Below, one piece after another: positions 26,657 through 34,785 of a DNA stretch of 64,000 nucleotides (positions within the stretch are counted from its first letter, which is position 1; the number at the start of each line of letters is the position of its first letter). The DNA is taken from assembly GCA_020636215.1 (NCBI GenBank), contig JACJYG010000005.1, positions 1,362,159-1,426,158 on the forward strand, read 5' to 3'. This DNA comes from Lewinellaceae bacterium. Lineage in GTDB: Bacteria; Bacteroidota; Bacteroidia; Chitinophagales; Saprospiraceae. The translations under genes and the position numbers were made by a program. The notes beneath the pieces were generated by a model, which saw only the letters and a list, made by a program, of their open reading frames with translations, searched no databases and was not told where the DNA came from.

Positions 26657-26741
26657 CGGAGGAGGAGGGATTCGAACCCCCGGTACCTTTCAGTACGTCG
26701 GTTTTCAAGACCGGTGCATTAAACCACTCTGCCACTCCTCC
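26657..26741 (-). tRNA. tRNA-Ser (anticodon UGA)
   Basis: On the minus strand the acceptor stem GGAGGAG (26741-26735) pairs with CTCCTCC (26664-26658), and the discriminator is G. The anticodon stem-loop is CCGGTCTTGAAAACCGG-like with anticodon TGA. A long variable arm (CGTACTGAAAGGTACG-like) marks the type II tRNA-Ser. The T-arm GGGGGTTCGAATCCCTC is intact. CCA is not encoded. Total 85 nt. Confidence 0.93.
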
Positions 26742-26762
26742 GGTCAATTTTAAAAGCGCGCA

Positions 26763-26770
26763 CAAAGGTA
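26763..26770 (-). promoter_or_regulatory. promoter -7 element for tRNA-Ser
   Basis: TACCTTTG on the minus strand matches the Bacteroidota -7 consensus TAnnTTTG exactly and lies 21 nt upstream of the mature tRNA 5' end. A -33 TTTG-like box is less clear. Confidence 0.6.
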
Positions 26771-26862
26771 ATTGTGTTTTGGTAAAAATGAAACTCCAGC
26801 TCAAAAAAAATGATTCCTTAAAACAATAGCGAAAGCTTATCTTGCGCCCAAAATGCATCATT

Positions 26863-28023
26863 ATGCTAAGCCTGGCGGACATTAAGGGATTGTATGAAAG
26901 CCGTTTCGATAATCCTCCTATTCTAGTTCGCGCCTGCGGACGGATCAATATCATCGGGGAGCATACGGATTATAACGAGGGTTTTGTGCTGCCGGCAGCA
27001 GTTGACAAATACATTTTTTTTGCCCTGGCGGAAAACGGGACCAGCGAGTTTCATTTTTATGCCGCCAATATCAAAGACAGCTTTAATTTTCATCTCCGTG
27101 ATATGGCGCCTGGCGAGAAAGTATGGGCCAATCATTTGATGGGCGTATTACAGCAATTCCAGAAAGATGGGGTTGCCCTGGAGGGGATCGACTGCGTTTT
27201 TGGCGGCAACCTCCCCATCGGATCAGGAATGAGTTCTTCAGCGGCGCTGGAATGTGGCTTTGCACTCGGGGTTTCTAACCTCTTCAACCTGGATTACAGC
27301 CGCAAGGACCTGGCGCTGCTGGCGCAGCGGGCTTCCCATGAATTCGTCGGGGTGCCTTGTGGGATCATGGACCAATTTGCCAGCCTTATGGGCCGCGACG
27401 GACAGGCCATCCGGCTCGATTGCCGTTCGCTCAACCATGAATATATTCCGTTGGATCTGGAGGATTGCGAGCTGGTGCTGGTCAACTCCAGGGTAAGCCA
27501 CGACCTGGGCGCTTCCGAATACCCCCGGCGGGTGGCCGAATGTAAAGCTGGCGTGGCTATTCTGCAACAACATTATCCGGCAATTTCCAGCCTGCGGGAT
27601 GTCACACTTGATATGCTGAAGCTCCATCGTGCCGAGCTTGAGGACAGCGTTTACCGGCGTTGTATTTATGTGGTAAAGGAAAATGCCAGGCTGCAGGAAG
27701 CTTGTCGTTGCCTATGGAACGGCGGCCTGGAACGCCTGGGTACATTGCTGTTGGCCACCCACGAAGGCCTGCGGGACGAGTATGAAGTAAGCTGTCCTGA
27801 AATTGATTACCTGGTGGAGTTCGCCAGTGAGTACCCGGGTGTGCTTGGCGCCCGTATGATGGGCGGCGGCTTTGGCGGATGTACCCTGAACCTCATTCGC
27901 AAGGAAGCCAAAGAAAAATTCCTCAAAGACATTTCCAAGGCCTATTTCCAGCAATTTGGCCTCCAATCCGAGTACTACTTCGTCCGTCCGGTAGATGGGA
28001 CGGATGTGGTGCGGGGAGGATGA
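26863..28023 (+). CDS. galK: galactokinase
   Basis: The 386-residue GHMP kinase phosphorylates galactose at C1, the entry to the Leloir pathway. The galactokinase signature GRINIIGEHTDYNEG lies at about 26-40. The ATP-binding motif PIGSGMSSSAALE lies at about 118-130 and motif 3 MGGGFGGC near 340. GIMDQFAS carries the catalytic Asp. An in-frame TTG at 26842 exists, but ATG 26863 gives the usual short N-terminus. No other gal gene lies next to it; it stands alone beside the tRNA. Confidence 0.93.
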   Translation: MLSLADIKGLYESRFDNPPILVRACGRINIIGEHTDYNEGFVLPAAVDKYIFFALAENGTSEFHFYAANIKDSFNFHLRDMAPGEKVWANHLMGVLQQFQKDGVALEGIDCVFGGNLPIGSGMSSSAALECGFALGVSNLFNLDYSRKDLALLAQRASHEFVGVPCGIMDQFASLMGRDGQAIRLDCRSLNHEYIPLDLEDCELVLVNSRVSHDLGASEYPRRVAECKAGVAILQQHYPAISSLRDVTLDMLKLHRAELEDSVYRRCIYVVKENARLQEACRCLWNGGLERLGTLLLATHEGLRDEYEVSCPEIDYLVEFASEYPGVLGARMMGGGFGGCTLNLIRKEAKEKFLKDISKAYFQQFGLQSEYYFVRPVDGTDVVRGG

Positions 28024-28092
28024 GTGGGGGCTCGTGGGCGGAAGTCACCCAGAATAACTTCGGCTTAAGTATGCAAAACATAATTCCCGAGG

Positions 28093-28156
28093 CACTGGTG
28101 GTGTGAGAGGGCAGAGGTGGGTAATCCATACTTTTAGCCACCTTTCCCTACTCGAT
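28093..28156 (+). mobile_element. 3' remnant of a group II intron
   Basis: These 64 bp match the 3' end of the intron at 21358-23334. The second strand of domain V (GGTGGTGTGAGAGGGCAGAGG), the domain VI stem (AGGTGGG...CCACCTTT) and the terminal CCCTACTCGAT all align to 23271-23334 with few differences. Everything 5' is missing and is replaced by sequence running down from galK. The final T forms part of the TAA stop of the downstream minus-strand nuclease gene, just as in the complete copy. Confidence 0.82.
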
Positions 28157-29019
28157 TAGCATTCGGCTTCGTCGATGGCTTTTCTTATTTCTTCAATAGA
28201 TTTTCCGGTAATCTTCGATATAGTTACTACGTCAAGCCCTGCTTCATGAGATTTTAGGATTACTTCGATTTTTTCTTCTTCTTTGCCTTCTTCTCTGCCT
28301 TCTTCATAAGACGTATCCACCACATTTTTCAAATCCCGGTAATATTTCAAACTCTCCTCATACCTGGCTTTTTCCTCCGTATCGAAGCGCGCAATCTCCG
28401 CTGCTTCGAACAGTTTCTGAAATATTCGCTCCTGTAAAGCAGCCGGCCGGTTCTGCAGATATGGAAGGTGCCTCAACACATACATCCACTTGTCAAAATC
28501 CGTTTCCAATTCTGTCTCCGTCTTTTTGAAATTTGGCATCTCCAGGTATATGAAGGTGAGTTTGTCATAGAACACCTGGCAGTGTTGGTCCTTCAACTTT
28601 ACTTCATGGCGTACTTGTTCCTTGTGGCGGCCGTCGTCGAACACAAAGTCCAGGATGCCTATTGTGTATACAGCCGCTAACTGGTAATCCCAGTCTCCCT
28701 TCTTTGCCTGTTCCTGAATGGGAAAGGTCGAATAATACACACTCCGGTCTTTGAAATAGTTCTGTTTCGCCTTCTGGATTTCTACGATGAAGCGTTCTCC
28801 ACTGGGGCTGGTGCAGTACAGGTCGAATATCGCTTTGCGGTCTACCTCGCTGGCGCCCAACTGTTCCGTAGGGGTATAGGATAAATCCTGGATATGGTGA
28901 CGTTCCGGCAGCACCTGGTTGAGGAAATTAATCAACAGGTCTTTGTTTATTTCCGTCCCAAACAGCTTTTTGAAACCGTAGTCGGTAAAGGGATTGATGT
29001 ATTTATCTTGAAGCGCCAT
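28156..29019 (-). CDS. Rpn-type PD-(D/E)XK nuclease/transposase family protein
   Basis: This 287-residue protein of the 'PD-(D/E)XK nuclease family transposase' (Rpn) group starts with the typical INPFTDYGFKKLFG and LLINFLNQVL. The nuclease core is AIFDLYCTSPSGERFIVEIQ, with Asp, then Glu-x-Gln as the active-site triad. A C-terminal Glu/Lys-rich helix (YEEGREEGKEEEKIEVIL) is also typical. Rpn proteins are DNA endonucleases linked to recombination. The reading frame is intact, ending at the group II intron remnant. Confidence 0.88.
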   Translation of the reverse strand: MALQDKYINPFTDYGFKKLFGTEINKDLLINFLNQVLPERHHIQDLSYTPTEQLGASEVDRKAIFDLYCTSPSGERFIVEIQKAKQNYFKDRSVYYSTFPIQEQAKKGDWDYQLAAVYTIGILDFVFDDGRHKEQVRHEVKLKDQHCQVFYDKLTFIYLEMPNFKKTETELETDFDKWMYVLRHLPYLQNRPAALQERIFQKLFEAAEIARFDTEEKARYEESLKYYRDLKNVVDTSYEEGREEGKEEEKIEVILKSHEAGLDVVTISKITGKSIEEIRKAIDEAEC

Positions 29020-29205
29020 GTTGCCGGGCCTTTGTTTGGGGTAAATTTACAGTCTTTTTGAAAGATATGCCAGTTTGGGGTTTTTATGCTGGGCGCTAAC
29101 TACGCCCCTACCGCATTGCGCCTTTCAATAAACCCTATTGCATTTATTTCCGCCACATGCGCCGGGCCTTCCCGAATATACCCCAAAACCTCAATAACGG
29201 CGATG

Positions 29206-30351
29206 CTACCCCCCCAGCCAATACCTCAATCCATACCCCAGCCCGATCCCCAGGTAATTCCCAATGGCATACCCCAGCAACCCCATGGCAATACCGGAGA
29301 CGACTAACTTGCGGTTGCCGGTAACGATTGCGATCTGGCCGATAAATGCGGGCCCGTAGATGGCAGCCACTGAAGTGAAGAGCATTGTGTCCCGATCGAT
29401 GCGAAAAAGGTAAGCCAGTAATAAGTGCAGCAGGATCGTTCCCAGCAGCGCTACCGCTGTGTAACTTACAATATCCGCCCCTTGTGCGATGATCTCCGAG
29501 AAATCGGCCAGCATACCCAGGGCTACGCAAAACATCAACAGGAAATATTCCCCGCTTTCGAAGGTGTTTTCCAGCATCCTGACTTTTGGCGCGAAGGAAG
29601 CGGCAATGCTCAAAGTGGTGAGCATCAGGAGAATAAATGCCACGTTGCTGAAGTTGCCAAAGGCGAGCCAGCAGCTACCCACCGATAGGCCGATAATGCC
29701 GATTGTCAGAGCGATGGCAATGCCGCTGTCTTTGTAATTGAAAGGATCTGGCTCATCCTGCTCCGCTGCTGTTTCTTCCTTTTCGCCCTCCCAGTGAAAA
29801 GGCTTCAGCAAAGCGCCATAGGCGCGGGGCGCCCAAGAGGTGAGGAAGAGCAGATAGATGCCGCCCAGCAGAATGTCGGCGGCATTTAACAGGATGATCG
29901 TTTCCTGTGGTGCTTCCAGCGCCAGCCCAATGGCCTGCATGTTGGGCGTGCCACCGGTATAGATGCCCACCAGCATACCCGAAATACGCCAGGCGTCGGG
30001 AATTTTGTTGTGAAACAGGAAGGCCGCAAAGGCTGTTGCCAGCAGCCCGCTAAGGGCGCACAACAGGAAGCTGAACAAACTACCCCTGGCGTGCCGCAGC
30101 CATTGCGGAAGGTTCGTGGAATACAGCATCAGCGGAATAGCCATGATGATGGTGAATTCCGTGAAAGTGTTTGACAAACCGTTATCAAGGGGGAAAAGCC
30201 GGAGGTTGCTCAGGATGATCCCCAGGGCGTAGCACAATACAACCGGGCTGAGCCATGCCGGCAGGTAGCCTTGTAGGGCCAATCGGCGGGCGAGGAATGG
30301 AAATCCAAGGATCAGCATAGCCTGCAGGGCGGTCCATAACATGGGTATCAT
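29206..30351 (-). CDS. DUF819 family inner-membrane protein
   Basis: The 381-residue polytopic protein has about ten hydrophobic segments. The conserved GIYTGGTPNMQAIGLAL motif (about 129-145) is diagnostic of DUF819 (YjcL-like). The C-terminal half has a matching inverted-topology repeat (AAIYGPAFIGQIAIVTGNRKLV). Such proteins resemble secondary transporters, but no substrate is known. Its ATG overlaps the HSP100-like gene stop (ATGA), implying coupled translation with that ATPase, an unusual partner. The 186 bp downstream hold no gene. Confidence 0.85.
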   Translation of the reverse strand: MIPMLWTALQAMLILGFPFLARRLALQGYLPAWLSPVVLCYALGIILSNLRLFPLDNGLSNTFTEFTIIMAIPLMLYSTNLPQWLRHARGSLFSFLLCALSGLLATAFAAFLFHNKIPDAWRISGMLVGIYTGGTPNMQAIGLALEAPQETIILLNAADILLGGIYLLFLTSWAPRAYGALLKPFHWEGEKEETAAEQDEPDPFNYKDSGIAIALTIGIIGLSVGSCWLAFGNFSNVAFILLMLTTLSIAASFAPKVRMLENTFESGEYFLLMFCVALGMLADFSEIIAQGADIVSYTAVALLGTILLHLLLAYLFRIDRDTMLFTSVAAIYGPAFIGQIAIVTGNRKLVVSGIAMGLLGYAIGNYLGIGLGYGLRYWLGG

Positions 30352-32621
30352 TGCTTTTCTGTAGTAATCCTCACTTTGCCATCATAATCCACCAGTAATT
30401 GGCAATTTGCCGCTTCGGGCTGGGCCAGCAACCAGTTGGCTATAGGCGTGACCAGCTTTTGTTCGATGCTGCGCTGCAGAGGCCGGGCGCCATAGCGCTC
30501 GTCGAAGCCAATGCTGGCAAGATGGCGGACGATGTTGTCCGTAAACTTGACCGTTATTTTCCGTTTGGTGAAGCCTTCGCGTTGCTTCAATTCTTCCAGT
30601 TCCTTCAAGGTGATCTGCCGGACGTTTTCGGCATCGAGCGGCCGGAATACCACCACATTGTCGACCCGGTTGACGAACTCTGGCCGAAAATGCCGGCTGA
30701 TGGCGGAGAGGTAGGCGGCCCCTTCGTCCTGCCCTTGCTGAAAGCCGATCGATTGCTGGCCCGTTGCTCCCAGGTTAGTCGTCATGATGATGATGGTATT
30801 GCGGAAGTTGGTCTCGCGCCCGTAGGCGTCTACCAGCAAGCCTTCGTCGAGTACGCCGAGCAAAGCGTCAAAAATGGAAGGGTCGGCCTTTTCGGCCTCA
30901 TCCAGCAGCAGGACGGAAAAAGGCCGCTCGCGGATCTCCTTGACCAACTGTCCCGGCTCGCGCCCTGAGCCGATAAGGCGGACGATCTGGCCCGGATACT
31001 GGAATTCGCTCATGTCGATGCGGATGAGGGGGGACTTGCGTTGTCCTTTGCCGAAAAAATAATCGGCCAGGGCTTTCGCACTGGCGGTTTTACCCACACC
31101 GGTTGGGCCGGCAAAGATCAGGGTGCTGATCGGTTTGTAGGGGTTGTTGAGCCCGGCTTTGTAGATCTTAACCAGGCCGATCAATTTTTCGGCGGCTGCC
31201 GGCTGGCCGATGATCCGGTTGTTGAAATAATCCTCGAGTTCCTGGACATCCAGTAGCAGGTCGTCGCGTAGGAAAAGCTCGGGCAGGCCGGTTTGCTGAA
31301 CGAAATTATCGATCACCTCTTTTCGGCCCACTTCCGGCAGGTACTGAAGTTGGGACTCACTCAGGCAGTGCCCCAGGAATTTGATCCCTTTGCCAGGAAA
31401 ACTTTCGTAAGGATAGTACCGCAGCAAAAGCCGATAGGCCTGGCGCAGGGCCGCTTCGGTGATGGGCATTCGAAGGCTCTTTCCGGCGTAGTTGGCAAAC
31501 TCCTGGAGGATGGCCTGTATCTTTTGTTCTTCTAATTCTTCAATGGGTACGATCTGGAAGGTTTCCGAAAAGCCGGGTAATAGCCGCCTCATGCTTTCCA
31601 GTTCCTGTGGGGTTGCCTCTCCCATCATCTGCAGCTTGCCTTGCTGCAGGAAAGGCCGCAGGAAGGCTCCGACGCTATCTTCCGGCCCTTCGCCTCCGAT
31701 TTGCAGCAATTGCACCACGTTTTCTACCCAAAGGATTCCATTGGCGTGTTGCAGCTCTTCCACCAGCTTTTCACACAATTCTTCCCATTCTCCCAAATAT
31801 TTGGAGCTGGCGGTAATGCGTTGGGGCAGAATGCGCCAGAACGTGAAATCAAGATGTTGTTTGCGGGAATGGCTGACAATTTTCTTGATAGCCTGCCGAA
31901 GCACGGCGCTTTTTCCCGTACCATGGCGCCCTACTGCCAGTACATTGGACCGGGTGCTGATGAGTTTTTCCACCACTTCGTTGACCTTGTCCTCCAGTTC
32001 CCAGGCGGCCTCCGGCATGGACGACATTCCGCGCAGGATGTTCTTTTTAGGCGGAAAGGCTTCTGCCAGACGGTTCAGCACCTCATACTTGCGTTCGAAA
32101 TCGAAGCCTCCCCAGTATAGATCCCGGTCATAATTGACTTTCAGGCTGACCGTATCGAGCTGGGGCCGCGGATACCGCATCAGACGGTGTATTTTTTCAG
32201 GGGGATAATAGGTGAGCAGGGAGAGCGCAGCGTGGTGAACCAATGCATCATATTGCTTGGGGTCGTAATAGTAAAAGCTTTCATTTACCAACGGAAGGTA
32301 ACATTCGTAGTGGCCTTGGGGGCTTTGCCCATATACGGCCGGAATGCTGGCCTGCAAAGTGTGGGCCATAGGATAAGCCCCCGTTTTGTCCCGATAGGCT
32401 GGCCGGATATTTACTTCTACCATGCGCAAGCGTGGCTCCTCCATATCCACAATGGGATATTCATCGTATTTTTTATACTGCTTCTGCAGGTAATCCAATA
32501 GCGTGGCTTTCAGGCTGCGAAGGTCGCTGCCCATTGCTTGCAGTCCTGTGCCAATGAGTATACCCAGGAGCGTATCCTCCTTAAACTGATAATACAATAA
32601 TGGGTAGTTGATCTTTTCCAT
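30348..32621 (-). CDS. divergent HSP100/Clp-type double AAA+ ATPase
   Basis: 757 residues with two AAA+ modules but an N-terminal ~200 residues unlike the Clp-N domain. D1 has Walker A GRHGTGKS (231-238) and keeps the pore loop KYLGEWEE (274-281). Its Walker B is ILWVEN (296-301), so the Asp-Glu pair is altered and D1 hydrolysis is doubtful. D2 is canonical: GPTGVGKT (505-512), LLLDEAEKAD (571-580), and the FRPEFVNRVD and RYGARPLQRSIEQ sensor regions. The ClpB middle domain is lacking. It probably remodels proteins for a specific system. A true clpB lies at 62041. Confidence 0.82.
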   Translation of the reverse strand: MEKINYPLLYYQFKEDTLLGILIGTGLQAMGSDLRSLKATLLDYLQKQYKKYDEYPIVDMEEPRLRMVEVNIRPAYRDKTGAYPMAHTLQASIPAVYGQSPQGHYECYLPLVNESFYYYDPKQYDALVHHAALSLLTYYPPEKIHRLMRYPRPQLDTVSLKVNYDRDLYWGGFDFERKYEVLNRLAEAFPPKKNILRGMSSMPEAAWELEDKVNEVVEKLISTRSNVLAVGRHGTGKSAVLRQAIKKIVSHSRKQHLDFTFWRILPQRITASSKYLGEWEELCEKLVEELQHANGILWVENVVQLLQIGGEGPEDSVGAFLRPFLQQGKLQMMGEATPQELESMRRLLPGFSETFQIVPIEELEEQKIQAILQEFANYAGKSLRMPITEAALRQAYRLLLRYYPYESFPGKGIKFLGHCLSESQLQYLPEVGRKEVIDNFVQQTGLPELFLRDDLLLDVQELEDYFNNRIIGQPAAAEKLIGLVKIYKAGLNNPYKPISTLIFAGPTGVGKTASAKALADYFFGKGQRKSPLIRIDMSEFQYPGQIVRLIGSGREPGQLVKEIRERPFSVLLLDEAEKADPSIFDALLGVLDEGLLVDAYGRETNFRNTIIIMTTNLGATGQQSIGFQQGQDEGAAYLSAISRHFRPEFVNRVDNVVVFRPLDAENVRQITLKELEELKQREGFTKRKITVKFTDNIVRHLASIGFDERYGARPLQRSIEQKLVTPIANWLLAQPEAANCQLLVDYDGKVRITTEKQ

Positions 32622-32840
32622 TTTGGGCTAGTCGTCGTTAGAGGGCAGGAAAGATAAGCATTTTTGAGAAGGAGTGGAGGGGGGGCGTCTGGGATGTCTT
32701 GTGCGTTTGGTCCGTCTTGTGTGTCTTATGTGCTTGCCCGGCTCGTAGAGATTTATCCGGCTGGCTAGACGGACGGGTCTGGTGCGTCTGGTGTGTCTGG
32801 TGTGTCTGGTGCGTCTTGTGGGGGGCGCGAACGTACTAAA
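32622..32840. repeat. intergenic repeats: GTCTGGTG units and second 38-bp dispersed repeat
   Basis: Upstream of the HSP100-like gene lie G/T-rich units (GTCTTGTG, GTCTGGTGC/T in four to five consecutive 9-bp copies at about 32777-32820). They flank the 38-bp repeat at 32732-32769 that also occurs at 17663-17700. No gene is seen. Confidence 0.7.
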
Positions 32841-33230
32841 TCACATTGGTGTCTGAAGCAGGCGCGAGGCCCTTTCGATCAGGATATCTGTTTCCATCTT
32901 GATTTCCAGCCAGTTACTGGGAATACTGTCGTTGGAGAGGAGCGCTGATTTTTGTTCCAGATCCTCGTAAGCGGCTTCAGCGGCGGCGATTTTACGGTTG
33001 AGGCGGGCAGCGGATTTGGGGTTCGCATTATAGGCCCGGCGGCGCATCATTTCCGTTTGGCGATTGATCTCCATCTGAGCATAGGTGATGCGCAGCAGGA
33101 TTTCATTTCGAATAGAATCCTGCACGTGCAGGACATCATCTTTTCCTGGTGGCGGAGGCCCAGGGCTTCGTTCGAAGCAGGCTGAAAAGAGGGCCACGGT
33201 AAGTACGGAGAGGATTAGCAGCCGATTCAT
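32841..33230 (-). CDS. small helical lipoprotein
   Basis: The 129-residue protein has a lipobox LFSAC (Cys at about 18), then a Pro-rich linker (ERSPGPPPPGKDD). An almost entirely helical, charged body follows (EILLRITYAQMEINRQTEMMRRRAYN, RLNRKIAAAEAAYEDLEQKSALL), likely a periplasmic coiled coil. No family recognised. It lies between the NDH-2 gene and the repeat-rich gap and is probably transcribed on its own. Confidence 0.7.
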   Translation of the reverse strand: MNRLLILSVLTVALFSACFERSPGPPPPGKDDVLHVQDSIRNEILLRITYAQMEINRQTEMMRRRAYNANPKSAARLNRKIAAAEAAYEDLEQKSALLSNDSIPSNWLEIKMETDILIERASRLLQTPM

Positions 33231-33282
33231 GGATTAGAAATTCGCTTTTTTAGTTTCATTCCAAACATACGCTCAGTCCTCC

Positions 33283-34596
33283 TCAGGCAGAAACCGACTC
33301 CGTTACAGTTTCTTCAAAAGTTTCCTCCTGGTTTTTCCCTCGTTTAATGATGAGGCGCAGGGCCTTGTCGTAAGTGAAATAATTATACACCCAGTTGACG
33401 AGCACCACTAATTTGTTCCGGAACCCTACCAGGGTGAAAAGATGGACAAACATCCAGGCCATCCAGGCCAGGAAGCCACTGAGGTGCAGTTTTCCCCAAT
33501 CGGCGACTGCCTTGTTGCGGCCAATGGTAGCCATCGTGCCTTTGTCAAAATATTCGAATGGCTTTAAGGGCTGGCCCTGCTGCAGGCGAAGCAGGTTTTG
33601 GCCCAATAGGCGGCCCTGCTGAATAGCTACCGGCGCCAGCATGGGATGCCCACGCGGCGCATCCTCCGACGCCATCTCTGCGACATCGCCAATTGCGAAA
33701 ATATCCTGGTAGGCCGCTATCCGGTTGAATGCGTCTACCTGAATGCGGCCGCTTTTGCCCAGGGCTTCTTCCAAGCCCGGCAAGCTGGCCGCTTTGACAC
33801 CCGCTGTCCAGATGAGGTTGCGGGAGGGCACCTGTATTCCGTTGATGTCAATGGCCCTGCCCTGATATTCTTTTACCAGGGTTTTTAGATGGATCTGAAC
33901 GCCCAGCGCTTCGAGGTAGCTACGGGCTTTGCTGGAAGCCGTCTCCGACATCGTGGGCAGTATCCGGTCCATCCCTTCCACCAGAAAAATATTCATTGCG
34001 GAGAAGTCGAGCTCGGGATAATCTCTTGGCAGAACGAAGTTTTTCATTTCTCCCAAAGCGCCTGCCAGTTCGACGCCTGTCGGGCCGCCGCCCACTACCA
34101 CGAAATTGATCCGGGCTTTTTGCTCCTCAGGGCTATCGGCAACCAATGCCTTTTCAAATTCTCCTAAAATATGGTTGCGCAACTGAAGGGCCTGGGGGAC
34201 CGACTTTAGGGGCAGTAATTTTGAAGGGTCCAGGCCAAAGTAATTTGCCTGGCTGCCGGTGGCGATCACCAGGTAATCGTAATCTATTGGGCCTATCCCG
34301 GTTTGGACGGTATGATTTTCCGGGTCAATATGCGACACTTCCGTCATTCGAAAGAATACGTTCCGGGCATTTCGGAAAACACGCCGCAAGGGGAAAGCGA
34401 TAGAGTTCGGCTCCAGGCCGCTGGTGGCTACCTGATAGAGCAACGGCTGGAAGTTGAAATAGTTATTCTTGTCCAGCAATACGATCTGAAAAGGCTTGTT
34501 TCGCAGCTTTTTGGCGAGTTCCATGCCGGCAAAACCACCACCGATAATGACGATCCTCGGATGAGCGCTGGTTGGGATTTTCATAGGCTTTTGCAA
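33283..34596 (-). CDS. ndh: type II NADH dehydrogenase (NDH-2)
   Basis: This 437-residue two-dinucleotide-binding flavoprotein oxidises NADH and reduces the quinone pool without pumping protons. The FAD site is IVIIGGGFAGMELAKKL (about 15-31), the NADH site is FVVVGGGPTGVELAGALGE (about 165-183). TAGVKA and AIGDVAEM also match the family. After the catalytic part comes a C-terminal amphipathic/hydrophobic region (FLAWMAWMFVHLFTLVGF), the membrane anchor of NDH-2. The quinone is probably menaquinone, given mqnD in the same window. Confidence 0.9.
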   Translation of the reverse strand: MQKPMKIPTSAHPRIVIIGGGFAGMELAKKLRNKPFQIVLLDKNNYFNFQPLLYQVATSGLEPNSIAFPLRRVFRNARNVFFRMTEVSHIDPENHTVQTGIGPIDYDYLVIATGSQANYFGLDPSKLLPLKSVPQALQLRNHILGEFEKALVADSPEEQKARINFVVVGGGPTGVELAGALGEMKNFVLPRDYPELDFSAMNIFLVEGMDRILPTMSETASSKARSYLEALGVQIHLKTLVKEYQGRAIDINGIQVPSRNLIWTAGVKAASLPGLEEALGKSGRIQVDAFNRIAAYQDIFAIGDVAEMASEDAPRGHPMLAPVAIQQGRLLGQNLLRLQQGQPLKPFEYFDKGTMATIGRNKAVADWGKLHLSGFLAWMAWMFVHLFTLVGFRNKLVVLVNWVYNYFTYDKALRLIIKRGKNQEETFEETVTESVSA

Positions 34597-34785
34597 TTCA
34601 ATTTGCTTTTGGTAATAACAACAGCATTTGACGCCACCAGGTTTGAGAAAATCAGGCCTTGCTACGGTAGCAGCTGTGCGTAAAAGACATGGTAAGGGAA
34701 AAAAGTAACTATTCAGTCTCCTCCTGACGGCATTTTCAACCTTTGTATGCCCAGCCCAGAAGGGAGCTAAGCCCCAAAATGCCTG

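Noticed and set aside
26375..26954. Short frames over the hairpin repeats and the tRNA
   Set aside because: They run through palindromes and the tRNA-Ser gene and give low-complexity proteins.
32841..33185. Plus-strand frame opposite the small lipoprotein
   Set aside because: The minus frame has a lipobox and a helical body; the plus frame shows nothing.
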